A stretch of 64,000 nt of DNA from Moraxella sp. K1664 (GTDB lineage Bacteria; Pseudomonadota; Gammaproteobacteria; Pseudomonadales; Moraxellaceae). The stretch covers positions 2,666,001 through 2,730,000 of the forward strand of contig NZ_CP155576.1 in the NCBI RefSeq assembly GCF_039693965.1, in the 5' to 3' direction. How positions within the stretch are numbered: position 1 is the stretch's first letter; each line of letters begins with the position of its first letter. Of the stretch, positions 8,413-16,724 are shown one piece after another. The notes under the pieces were generated by a model. It saw nothing but the letters and a program-made list of their open reading frames with translations, had not been told where the DNA came from and searched no databases. The position numbers and the translations under genes are program-made.

Positions 8413-10173
8413 ATGCTAATCTTTTTGGCACTATTACCAATTTTAATTGTTTTTATCTTATTGGTCGTCATGCGATTGCCTGCCAAAATTGCCATGCCTG
8501 TGGCATATTTTGCAACCGCCTTGCTGTCATTGTTTGTATGGCAGACCTCTGGCAGTCAGGTTGCCGCTGCAACCATTCATGGCGTACTGACCGCTGTCAA
8601 TGTGCTATTTATTGTCTTTACAGCGGTGTTGCTGCTTAACACCCTAAAAGAGAGCGGAGCAATCGTTGCCATTCGTCAAGGTTTTATGGGCATCTCGCCT
8701 GACCGCCGTGTACAAATGATTATCGTGGCATGGCTGTTTGGTTCGCTCATTGAAGGTTCAACAGGTTGGGGTACGCCATCGGCGGTCGGTGCTCCCTTAC
8801 TGCTGGCACTCGGCTTTCCTGCAATGGCATGCGTCATGGCGATTCTCATCATTCAATCCGCTCCTGTCTCCTATGGTGCGGTCGGCACACCCATTCTCAT
8901 TGGTGTGAACTCAGGTCTTGAAAACAAAGATGATGTAAGTGCTACCATTGGTCAGCAAGGCATCGCCTTTGGCGATTATATCGTACAGATTGGGGCAAAT
9001 GTTGCATTTGTACACTCGGTTGTGGGTTTTTTAATTCCATTAATTCTGTGCTGTTTTTTAACCAAATTCTTTGGGGCAAAACGCTCGTTCCGTCAAGGCT
9101 TTGAAGCCGCTCCTTTTGCTATATTTGCAGGTCTTTGTTTTGTCATTCCTTACTACTTGACTGCCAAATTTGTCGGTCCAGAACTGCCCTCTTTGGTTGG
9201 GGCGGTGGTCGGTCTTGGTATCGTCGTACCAGCTGCCAAAATGGGTTTTTTGACCCCAAAAAACACCTTTGATTTTGAAAGCCGTGATACATGGGAAGAA
9301 GATTGGAAAGGCACACTGGCAACCACCAATGTTGATGTGAATGAAAAAGCCAAATTTTCCATTGTCAAAGCATTCTCTCCTTATTTATTGGTCATCTGCA
9401 TCTTGATTGCCACTCGTACCATCAAGCCATTAAAAGACTGGTTAAGCAGCAATGCCGTCATTACGTTTAGTAATATCTTAGAGACTAACATCACCAATAA
9501 AACACAGCTTTTGTACTCACCTGCAACGGTGCTACTGCTTGTCTCTATCATCTGTATCTTTTTGTTTGGCATGAAAGGCGATACCATCAAAAAAAGCTGG
9601 TCAGCCTCAGGCAAAACCATGATAGCTGCCGCTCCTGCCCTACTGTTCTCCATTCCGATGGTGCAAGTATTTATTAACTCTGGTGCACCTGCTGATGCTG
9701 TCAAGCCAATTATATCCATGCCAAATGTACTGGCAGCAGGGGCGGCGGACATGTTTGCAGGGGCATGGCCACTGTTTGCTCCGTGGATTGGGGCGTTGGG
9801 GGCATTTATTGCAGGGTCTAACACCGTCTCTAACATGATGTTTAGTCATTTTCAGTGGAGCACTGCCACTCAAATCAACTTAGATGTCATGGATGCCGCC
9901 AAAGTAGTTTCTCTGCAAGCAGTAGGCGGTGCAGCTGGCAACATGATCAGTGTGCATAACGTCGTTGCTGCCTGTGCGGTGGTTGGACTGGTAAACCGTG
10001 AGGGTTTGGTCATTCGTAAGACGCTCATCGCCATGAGTTATTATGTGGTGCAAGGGGGTTTGGTAGGCATGGCGTTCATCTTTAACCCCATATGGTGGAT
10101 AGCAGCAGCATTATGGGCGACGACTTTCTTTGTCATCATGACTGTTATTAGCAAAAAGAGTGAGCGAGTCTGA
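8413..10173 (+). CDS. lldP: L-lactate permease
   Basis: LldP is an inner-membrane lactate:proton symporter of the LctP family (TC 2.A.14). The ATG at 8413 follows AAAGGAG with good spacing and gives 586 residues. A GTG at 8407 overlaps the ribosome-binding site and is less likely. Conserved features include GSLIEGSTGWGTPSAVGAPLL, SAPVSYGAVGTPI, and near the C-terminus GAFIAGSNTVSNMMFSHFQ and AVGGAAGNMISVHNVVAA. Most of the chain is hydrophobic, compatible with 12-14 transmembrane helices. It is followed by lldD in the same direction, which makes a lactate utilisation locus. Confidence 0.96.
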   Translation: MLIFLALLPILIVFILLVVMRLPAKIAMPVAYFATALLSLFVWQTSGSQVAAATIHGVLTAVNVLFIVFTAVLLLNTLKESGAIVAIRQGFMGISPDRRVQMIIVAWLFGSLIEGSTGWGTPSAVGAPLLLALGFPAMACVMAILIIQSAPVSYGAVGTPILIGVNSGLENKDDVSATIGQQGIAFGDYIVQIGANVAFVHSVVGFLIPLILCCFLTKFFGAKRSFRQGFEAAPFAIFAGLCFVIPYYLTAKFVGPELPSLVGAVVGLGIVVPAAKMGFLTPKNTFDFESRDTWEEDWKGTLATTNVDVNEKAKFSIVKAFSPYLLVICILIATRTIKPLKDWLSSNAVITFSNILETNITNKTQLLYSPATVLLLVSIICIFLFGMKGDTIKKSWSASGKTMIAAAPALLFSIPMVQVFINSGAPADAVKPIISMPNVLAAGAADMFAGAWPLFAPWIGALGAFIAGSNTVSNMMFSHFQWSTATQINLDVMDAAKVVSLQAVGGAAGNMISVHNVVAACAVVGLVNREGLVIRKTLIAMSYYVVQGGLVGMAFIFNPIWWIAAALWATTFFVIMTVISKKSERV

Positions 10174-10185
10174 TACTCACCACAA

Positions 10186-10222
10186 ACAAAAGGGATTTTG
10201 ATAATCCCTTTTGTTATTTTTT
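10186..10222 (+). terminator. rho-independent terminator after lldP
   Basis: A 12-bp stem ACAAAAGGGATT / AATCCCTTTTGT with a 5-base loop, followed by ATTTTTT. It may limit, but need not abolish, read-through into lldD. Confidence 0.75.
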
Positions 10223-10276
10223 ATAAAGTATTGTAAAATATACCCACCTTTAAAACTTTAAAACTAAGGCTGTTTT

Positions 10277-11485
10277 ATGGCAGATTTAAGCAAAATCACC
10301 GAAATTGAAGACCTGCGTCGCATTGCTGAGCGTAAAGTACCACGCATGTTTTATGACTATGTGGACAGTGGTTCGTGGACTCAGACCACTTATCGCAACA
10401 ACGAGACCGACTTTGACCGCATTAAGCTACGCCAGCGAGTACTGGTGGATATGGAAGGTCGCTCGCTTGCCACTCAGATGATAGGGCAAGATGTGCATAT
10501 GCCTGTGGCAATCGCCCCAACTGGCTTTACAGGCATGATGTGGGCTGATGGCGAGATTCATGCTGCTCGTGCCGCTGAAAAATTTGGCATTCCTTTTTCG
10601 CTCTCAACCATGAGCATCTGCTCTATTGAAGATGTGGCAGAGAATACCACGAAGCCGTTTTGGTTTCAGCTGTATGTCATGCGTGATAAGAAATTCATGG
10701 AAAATCTCATCCACCGTGCCAAACAAGCCAAATGCTCTGCCCTTATCCTAACTGCTGATTTGCAAGTACTGGGACAACGCCACAAAGACATCAAAAACGG
10801 ACTGTCTGCACCGCCCAAACCAACCCTGACCAACATCATCAATCTGATGACTAAGCCTGAATGGTGCTTTAATATGCTTGGCACCAAACGCCATACATTT
10901 CGTAATATTGTCGGTCATGCCGAGGGTGTGGGCGACTTATCTAGCCTATCATCATGGACAGCAGAGCAGTTTGACCCTCGTCTTAACTGGGATGATGTCG
11001 CTCGCATCAAAGAGTTATGGGGCGGGCCGCTTATCATCAAGGGCATTATGGAACCCGAAGATGCCATTTTGGCCGCCAAATCAGGGGCGGATGCGATGGT
11101 CATCTCCAACCACGGTGGTCGTCAGCTAGACGGAGCCCCAAGCTCCATCGCCAGTCTTGCCGACTGTGTGCAAGCGGTACAAGCAGAAAACTCAAAATGC
11201 GAAATCTGGCTAGACAGTGGTATCCGCTCAGGTCAAGACGTGCTAAAAGCCATCGCACTAGGAGCAAAAGGCACGATGATAGGTCGCTCGTTCCTATATG
11301 GTCTGGGGGCGTATGGCGAAGATGGCGTTCGCCGTGCCTTAGAGATTATCTACAAAGAGTGCGACATCACAATGGCGTTCTGCGGTCATACCAACATCAG
11401 CACCGTCAATGAAGACATCTTTGTCAAAGGCACTTATGAAAATCTCAAAGCCAGCAACCCACACGTTACGCCAATTCGTTGGTAA
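10277..11485 (+). CDS. lldD: FMN-dependent L-lactate dehydrogenase
   Basis: LldD oxidises L-lactate to pyruvate and passes electrons to the respiratory quinone pool at the inner membrane. The 402-residue protein shows FYDYVDSGSWTQ and APTGFTGMMWADGE near the N-terminus, LTADLQVLGQRHKD in the middle, and the active-site stretch ISNHGGRQLDGA with the catalytic His. GIRSGQDVLKAIALGAKGTMIGR closes the FMN phosphate site. The length and motifs are standard for the family. The start ATG lies about 100 bp after lldP and its terminator, so it may also have its own promoter. Confidence 0.96.
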   Translation: MADLSKITEIEDLRRIAERKVPRMFYDYVDSGSWTQTTYRNNETDFDRIKLRQRVLVDMEGRSLATQMIGQDVHMPVAIAPTGFTGMMWADGEIHAARAAEKFGIPFSLSTMSICSIEDVAENTTKPFWFQLYVMRDKKFMENLIHRAKQAKCSALILTADLQVLGQRHKDIKNGLSAPPKPTLTNIINLMTKPEWCFNMLGTKRHTFRNIVGHAEGVGDLSSLSSWTAEQFDPRLNWDDVARIKELWGGPLIIKGIMEPEDAILAAKSGADAMVISNHGGRQLDGAPSSIASLADCVQAVQAENSKCEIWLDSGIRSGQDVLKAIALGAKGTMIGRSFLYGLGAYGEDGVRRALEIIYKECDITMAFCGHTNISTVNEDIFVKGTYENLKASNPHVTPIRW

Positions 11486-11491
11486 AAACAC

Positions 11492-11520
11492 AAAACCACG
11501 TCTTAGGACGTGGTTTTTTT
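11492..11520 (+). terminator. rho-independent terminator after lldD
   Basis: AAAACCACGTC-TTAG-GACGTGGTTTT stem-loop running into a T tract, 7 bp after the lldD stop. Confidence 0.9.
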
Positions 11521-11569
11521 GCTGATGCACTTCCCTATGACAAGCCCATGCAGTCCATTCAATCATCCA

Positions 11570-12250
11570 TCAAAACTCCGCCCACGTCCCACTTTTCATG
11601 TGTAGCACTCTATCAGCTCGTGCCGCCAATGCTCTGTCATGCGTGACCATGAGTAGTGCCATGCCAAGCGTGTCTTGTAGCTCTGAGAGTAGCTCAAACA
11701 CCGCCAAAGCATTATCATCATCTAGGTTGCCCGTTGGCTCATCAGCCAACACCAAACTCGGGCGTGTTACCAATGCCCGAGCGATTGCCACACGCTGACG
11801 TTCACCACCTGACAACTCGCTTGGGCGGTGATGGGTACGGTGTGACAAGCCAACACGGTCAAGTAGCTCATTTGCCCTGTCTGTCGCTTCATTAATGCTC
11901 ACATCAGCACGCATGAGCAGGGGCATGGCGACATTTTCGGTGGCATTAAACTCTGCCAGCAGATGATGAAACTGATAAATAAAGCCCAAATGCTCATTAC
12001 GCATGTGCCCACGTGCCGTCTCACTCAAATGATTTAGGCACACGCCTTTGAGCCACACTTCGCCTGTGGTCGGTATATCCAAGCCCCCCAGTAAGTGCAA
12101 GAGTGTACTTTTGCCCGAACCACTACTACCGACGATGGCGACACGTTCGCCTTGATGAACAGTTAAATCAAGCCCTGTCAGCACGGACGTTTGAATTTTA
12201 CCTTCATCATAGATTTTACTGATGTTTTTTGCCTGTAAAATAATACTCAT
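11570..12250 (-). CDS. lolD: lipoprotein-releasing system ATP-binding protein
   Basis: LolD is the ATPase of the LolCDE complex, which extracts lipoproteins from the inner membrane and hands them to LolA. The 226 residues carry Walker [17 protein letters not shown] (residues about 42-57), the ABC signature [15 protein letters not shown], and Walker [13 protein letters not shown] with a downstream H-loop MVTHD. It sits 9 bp after the permease gene and is probably co-transcribed with it. Confidence 0.95.
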   Translation of the reverse strand: MSIILQAKNISKIYDEGKIQTSVLTGLDLTVHQGERVAIVGSSGSGKSTLLHLLGGLDIPTTGEVWLKGVCLNHLSETARGHMRNEHLGFIYQFHHLLAEFNATENVAMPLLMRADVSINEATDRANELLDRVGLSHRTHHRPSELSGGERQRVAIARALVTRPSLVLADEPTGNLDDDNALAVFELLSELQDTLGMALLMVTHDRALAARADRVLHMKSGTWAEF

Positions 12251-12259
12251 GTCACCCCC

Positions 12260-13498
12260 TTATTCATAACGCAAAGTTTGGGCAGGCTGGATTTTTGCTG
12301 CTTTTAAGGCAGGATAAATGGTCATGATAAATGACAATAAAAATGACGACGACGTGATTAATAAAATATCCGTTACCTTAATGTGCGTTGGCAGATAATT
12401 GACAAAATACGCATCAAACAAGTGCAGACCAAACACATTATTAATAAAGCCCAGCAACTGACTGACGGTCAGCGTAAAAGTCACGCCCAAAATCGTCCCT
12501 GCCACCGTACCGATGACCCCGATAATCATGCCCTGCACCATAAAGACCTGCATGATGAGCTTAGGACTTGCCCCAAAGGTCTTTAAGATGGCAATGTCTG
12601 ATTTTTTGTCCGTCACAAGCATGACAAGGCTGGATACGATATTAAAAGATGCAATCACCACAATCAAAAACAGCAACAGCCCAATCATCGCTTTTTCCAT
12701 TTGAATGGCAGAGAACAGATTGCCATGCGTACTTGTCCAATCATCTGCCATCAGACGCTCAGGGGCGACATTTTGGGCTTTGACTGCTGCTTGGGGGGCT
12801 TTAAAAATATCATTCATTTTTAGGCGAATGCCCTGAGCTCCTTCGGGCAAACGCAGTAGCACGCCTGCATCACGCATGGCAACATATGCCATGTGATTGT
12901 CTATCTCTTGACTGATATTAAACATACCCACCAAGGTAAACCGCTTAAATCTAGGGACGACACCCGCCGCCGATACCGATGCTTCGGGCAGCACCAACGT
13001 GATCTTATCCCCCATGGTAAGCCCCATAGAACGCACCATGCTCTCACCCAGCACAATGCCAAATTCGCCCGCTTTTAGGGCATGGATGTCGCCTTGCACC
13101 ATATGCTCGCCAATGATGGAGACCTTCGTCTCATGCTCAGGCTCAATGCCTGTTACCATAATGCCCGCCACCTGTCCATGAGCGGTCAGCATGCCTTGCA
13201 ATCCAATAAACGGAGCAGTTGCCACGACATTTTTGTCATTCTCTTCAATCTTTTTGGCAAGTGTTTGCCAATCAGGCATGATCTCATAAGAGCTGACATT
13301 TGCCTGTGACACCATGCCCAAAATGCGGGTTTTTAACTCTCTATCAAAGCCATTCATCACCGATAAAACCGTGATGAGTACCGCCACGCCAAGGGTCAGC
13401 CCAATCATTGAGATGAGCGAGATAAAGGAGATAAAGCCGTTTTTACGCTCGGCTCGGGTGTATCTTAGTCCGATAAATAAAGCAAGGGGACGAAACAT
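12260..13498 (-). CDS. lolC: lipoprotein-releasing ABC transporter permease (LolC/LolE family)
   Basis: The inner-membrane permease of the lipoprotein export machine. The ATG at 13498 gives MFRPLALFIGLRYTRAERK, the usual N-terminus, and 412 residues. The frame also allows an ATG 11 codons upstream. A first transmembrane helix (ISMIGLTLGVAVLITVLSVMN region) is followed by a periplasmic domain of about 220 residues and three C-terminal helices, the MacB/LolC topology. Only one permease gene is next to lolD, as in species with a single LolF-type permease acting as homodimer. Whether a second copy lies elsewhere cannot be seen. Confidence 0.93.
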   Translation of the reverse strand: MFRPLALFIGLRYTRAERKNGFISFISLISMIGLTLGVAVLITVLSVMNGFDRELKTRILGMVSQANVSSYEIMPDWQTLAKKIEENDKNVVATAPFIGLQGMLTAHGQVAGIMVTGIEPEHETKVSIIGEHMVQGDIHALKAGEFGIVLGESMVRSMGLTMGDKITLVLPEASVSAAGVVPRFKRFTLVGMFNISQEIDNHMAYVAMRDAGVLLRLPEGAQGIRLKMNDIFKAPQAAVKAQNVAPERLMADDWTSTHGNLFSAIQMEKAMIGLLLFLIVVIASFNIVSSLVMLVTDKKSDIAILKTFGASPKLIMQVFMVQGMIIGVIGTVAGTILGVTFTLTVSQLLGFINNVFGLHLFDAYFVNYLPTHIKVTDILLITSSSFLLSFIMTIYPALKAAKIQPAQTLRYE

Positions 13499-13672
13499 AA
13501 ATAGGAATTGCCTTTTAAAATTTGACGCCATAGTTTACACCATTTTGGCGTGCTTTTGGGGATTTTGTCATTTATGATGATAAAATTTTATGAAAATCAG
13601 CCAGATAAGATGACTTGATTTTTTAAAATTCTCCCTTATTAAAGATGACATATTTATCCATAGGGAACACCC

Positions 13673-14629
13673 ATGAGCATTCACTACGACTATAAACATG
13701 AAGTACCACCCCAAAAGATAGACTTGCCTTGTGACAAAAATGCAGGGCATGGCGACCATTGGGCAATTTTAACCAATAACATTGCCGATGACGTGCCAGA
13801 TTGGCTCCAAGCCATGTTGGAGACCGCCACTTTACCCATTGGTTTGACCGTGGGGCGTACCGACCATAAGACCCTTTTGCTTGGGCAGGACACCCCTTGT
13901 CATATCAAGCAAATCCTTGCCATGGACAACGGCAAGCCCACCGCCTTTATCAACGCCTACCCTGCGGTACACAGCCCTTATGGGGTGCACTGTCAGATTG
14001 AGCGAGTGATTCGCTGTGAACGTACCGCTGATGCCATTTTACGCCTTAGAACCGCTGATGGCACAACCGTCTATGCCTTTGACCAACTCTACGCCATCAA
14101 CCGCCATGAGTACAAAACCCCAAAAAACTACTTTGCTAATTTTAGTGCATGGGCGTACAACATTGAGCCAAGCAACAAAGATGAGACGCTATTGGTCAAA
14201 AATCCCAAAGCCATTCGTTATCATCGTGCCTTTAATGACATCGTGGCAGATAATGGCGGCGTGGTGCCTGATGACATTGATGAACAAATAAAAACATGGA
14301 CGCCCAAAGACGGTGATGAAAACACACCCCTTGCCCCTGTAGAGATTAACTTCGGGGAAAGCTGTATTTATCTGTTTGGCGACACCTTTGGGCAAGAAGA
14401 TGAAGCGTGGTGCCAAGGACAGGTATTAGGCATCAGTTACACCGAATTTTTTGGCGTGCCCATCACACTCTTTGATGTGGCGATTTTGCGTGAGCATAAT
14501 GCCGAAGCCTTTGTGGTGCGTATCGCTGCCGTCAGCAACGAACAAAACAGCCAGATTCAAGCACAAGACTACATTCAAGCAAACATCTGGCTACAAGTGG
14601 CAATCTACGCTGACAACCAACAAAAGTAA
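13673..14629 (+). CDS. conserved hypothetical protein, 318 residues
   Basis: A soluble, acidic protein without a signal peptide or obvious membrane segment. I do not recognise its family. It begins MSIHYDYKHEVPPQKIDLPCD. It has a central KTPKNYFANFSAWAYNI segment and a more hydrophobic, well-folded-looking C-terminal half (ESCIYLFGDTFGQ, GVPITLFDVAILRE). It stands alone between divergent lolC and a repeat region. Confidence 0.75.
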   Translation: MSIHYDYKHEVPPQKIDLPCDKNAGHGDHWAILTNNIADDVPDWLQAMLETATLPIGLTVGRTDHKTLLLGQDTPCHIKQILAMDNGKPTAFINAYPAVHSPYGVHCQIERVIRCERTADAILRLRTADGTTVYAFDQLYAINRHEYKTPKNYFANFSAWAYNIEPSNKDETLLVKNPKAIRYHRAFNDIVADNGGVVPDDIDEQIKTWTPKDGDENTPLAPVEINFGESCIYLFGDTFGQEDEAWCQGQVLGISYTEFFGVPITLFDVAILREHNAEAFVVRIAAVSNEQNSQIQAQDYIQANIWLQVAIYADNQQK

Positions 14630-14682
14630 TCACGCCAGCGATTTTGGTGTATAAATTGCAATCCATTCCACTTCATATCTTA

Positions 14683-14813
14683 GGATGTGCCTACCATTGA
14701 TAACATTTTTTGAAATAAAATGAAAATTTAGGGTGTGCCTACCTTTGGTATTTGCAATGAAAAATGAGAAAAATCGCACGTTTTTCAAGGAAAAAACGTA
14801 AGCGGGCATGCCC
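14683..14813. mobile_element. MITE-like structured repeat, copy B (composite, truncated)
   Basis: TA-flanked (14681-14682, 14814-14815). The first 46 bp are an inverted right end (GGATGTGCCTACC then ATTGATAACATTTT). After an inner TA at 14729-14730 comes a left end (GGGTGTGCCTACC then TTTGGTATTTGC) with the ACGTTTTTC hairpin, and it closes with GGGCATGCCC. It looks like two partial elements joined. Confidence 0.75.
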
Positions 14814-14881
14814 TAAAAGCCATGTTTAAACAGCATCTTTTAATAACATTTCTCATTCCATTGCTTACTTTATGACAAAAC

Positions 14882-14921
14882 AAAAGTCCGCAACCTAACA
14901 CAGATTGCGGACTTTTTGATG
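14882..14921 (-). terminator. terminator of the efflux operon
   Basis: A perfect 10-bp stem AAGTCCGCAA / TTGCGGACTT with an 11-base loop, 9 bp beyond the outer-membrane factor stop codon. T-rich sequence lies on both sides, so it may work in both directions. Confidence 0.8.
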
Positions 14922-14927
14922 GTTAAA

Positions 14928-16649
14928 TCAAGGGGTTACTTGCACAGGTTCACTCTCATCGGCAGGTGTGATGGCAGTTGTTGATGAGCCAGTGGCAGGC
15001 ATGGTGGTCGCCTGTGTATCATTGGTTGTGGCAAGCTTTGTTGCCACACCATCGACATTCGATGGCTCTACCACGCTGATGTTATTAGGCTCAGGCTGTA
15101 CAAGCTCTGGGCTGCTGACTGCACTTATCTCTTTGATGCGTACACTTGCCATCTGCTCGTCAGTGGCAATACTGGCGGTCTGCATGGCTGCACGCTGTTT
15201 ATTAAAGCTTGTAATCTGCTCAGCCGAGAGTGTCGCTCCCCCGCCCAGCACTTGATACAGCTCAATCTGACTTAGGATTTTTTGCAACTCTAAATTTAAA
15301 ATGCTTTGCTGGTTGGCAAACAGTGAACGCTCGGCATCTAGCACATTAAGATAATTATCAAGCCCTGAACGAAAACGTGCATGGGCGATGTTATAGGTTT
15401 CTTGATAATTTTTTTGTAGGCGATACTGTGAGCTTAGCTGATGCTCCATGGTGGCACGGGTGGCAAGCACATCAGAGACTTCTTTAAATGCGGTCTGAAT
15501 GGCTTTTTCATACGATACCAACGCACTTTTTTGGGCGATTTGTGCCACTTCATAATTGGCTCGTCTTGACCCTGCATCAAAGATTGGTAAGCTAATAGAC
15601 GGCCCTACCGACCAACTAAATGCCCCAGATTTGAATAAATCACTCAAGTCGGTTGAGCCATAGCCGATGTTGCTTGACAGCCTAATGCTGGGGAAATAGG
15701 CAGCACGAGCCACATTGATGTTTGCCCCTGCTGATTTTAAGCGATGTTCGGCTTGGACGATGTCAGGGCGATAGTACAAAAGTTCACTGGGCAAACCTGT
15801 ACTAAATAGGCTCTGTGTGGTGATGTTATTTACCCCCATATCAGGCAACAGCTCAGTAGGAACAGGCGAACCGATAAGTAGTTGCAAGCCGTTGCGGGCT
15901 TTCAAAATATTAGTGTCAGCTTGATATACCGCCAGTTTCGCCGCCTCTAATGATGCTTCTGCTTGTAGGCTTGTTGATTTGGCATCAATGCCCGCCTCAA
16001 ATCGCTTGTTATTAATAAACAGCGAATGCTCACGGGTTTTGAGTGTTTCTAGGGCAAGCTGTCTTTGGGCTAGGGCATAGCTTAGATTGACATAACCTTG
16101 GGCGATGGCTGAGATAATAGAAATCTGAGCTGCGTCTTTGGCGGAGTTTTGTGCCAAATAGTCATGCAATGCCGCCTCTTTGGCACTGGCAACCTTGCCC
16201 CACAAATCAAGCTCGTAGCTTGACAGGGCAAGCCCGACATTATAATTGGTGCTAGGATTTCTATCACGAGCATCTGCTCCACGAGTTGCACCGCCCGATA
16301 TGCCAATATTAGGGTAAGCATTGGCATTGGTAATCTGATATTGAGCTCTGGCACTTTGTACCGCTAAGATGGCAGATTGTAAGTCTTTGTTATGGTTAAG
16401 ACCCATGTCAATCAAGGCTTTTAGTTTGGGGTCGGCATAAAAATCCTGCCAACGCATGCCTGCCACGCTCGGCATCTCGGGCGTACTGATGGTTGTGTTG
16501 GCATCAAGCACTTCATAAGGCAACTCCACGGGCACTTTTGGCTGAGCCAGTACACTTTGTGATTTTTGGGGAATGGTGCTACACGCCGTCATGAACACGG
16601 TAAGTGTGCTTAGCATGAACAGACGTGATGTTTTTATGTTGTTTTTCAT
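14928..16649 (-). CDS. outer-membrane efflux lipoprotein (OprM/AdeK-like, NodT family)
   Basis: The outer-membrane channel of a tripartite RND pump. The ATG at 16649 (preceded by AAGAGAG) starts a lipoprotein signal peptide ending MTACS, with the lipobox Cys at about residue 23. Two TolC-type repeats follow, with typical motifs such as DLWGKVASAKEA, YRPDIVQAEHRL and GPSISLPIFDAG. The conserved domain ends near residue 485 at QVLGGG. It is then extended by roughly 90 residues rich in Ser, Thr, Pro and acidic residues, a tail not usual in OprM. It is the last gene of the operon. Confidence 0.93.
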   Translation of the reverse strand: MKNNIKTSRLFMLSTLTVFMTACSTIPQKSQSVLAQPKVPVELPYEVLDANTTISTPEMPSVAGMRWQDFYADPKLKALIDMGLNHNKDLQSAILAVQSARAQYQITNANAYPNIGISGGATRGADARDRNPSTNYNVGLALSSYELDLWGKVASAKEAALHDYLAQNSAKDAAQISIISAIAQGYVNLSYALAQRQLALETLKTREHSLFINNKRFEAGIDAKSTSLQAEASLEAAKLAVYQADTNILKARNGLQLLIGSPVPTELLPDMGVNNITTQSLFSTGLPSELLYYRPDIVQAEHRLKSAGANINVARAAYFPSIRLSSNIGYGSTDLSDLFKSGAFSWSVGPSISLPIFDAGSRRANYEVAQIAQKSALVSYEKAIQTAFKEVSDVLATRATMEHQLSSQYRLQKNYQETYNIAHARFRSGLDNYLNVLDAERSLFANQQSILNLELQKILSQIELYQVLGGGATLSAEQITSFNKQRAAMQTASIATDEQMASVRIKEISAVSSPELVQPEPNNISVVEPSNVDGVATKLATTNDTQATTMPATGSSTTAITPADESEPVQVTP

Positions 16650-16724
16650 AATATCTCTCTTAACCAAATTAGCCCAAATCATGTCATGATACACAATGCA
16701 GGCTAATTTGGCAATGTCTTTGCC

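Noticed and set aside
12383-12704. Plus-strand frames antisense to lolC and similar long antisense frames (for example 24045-24803)
   Set aside because: They mirror strongly supported genes on the other strand and have no independent support.
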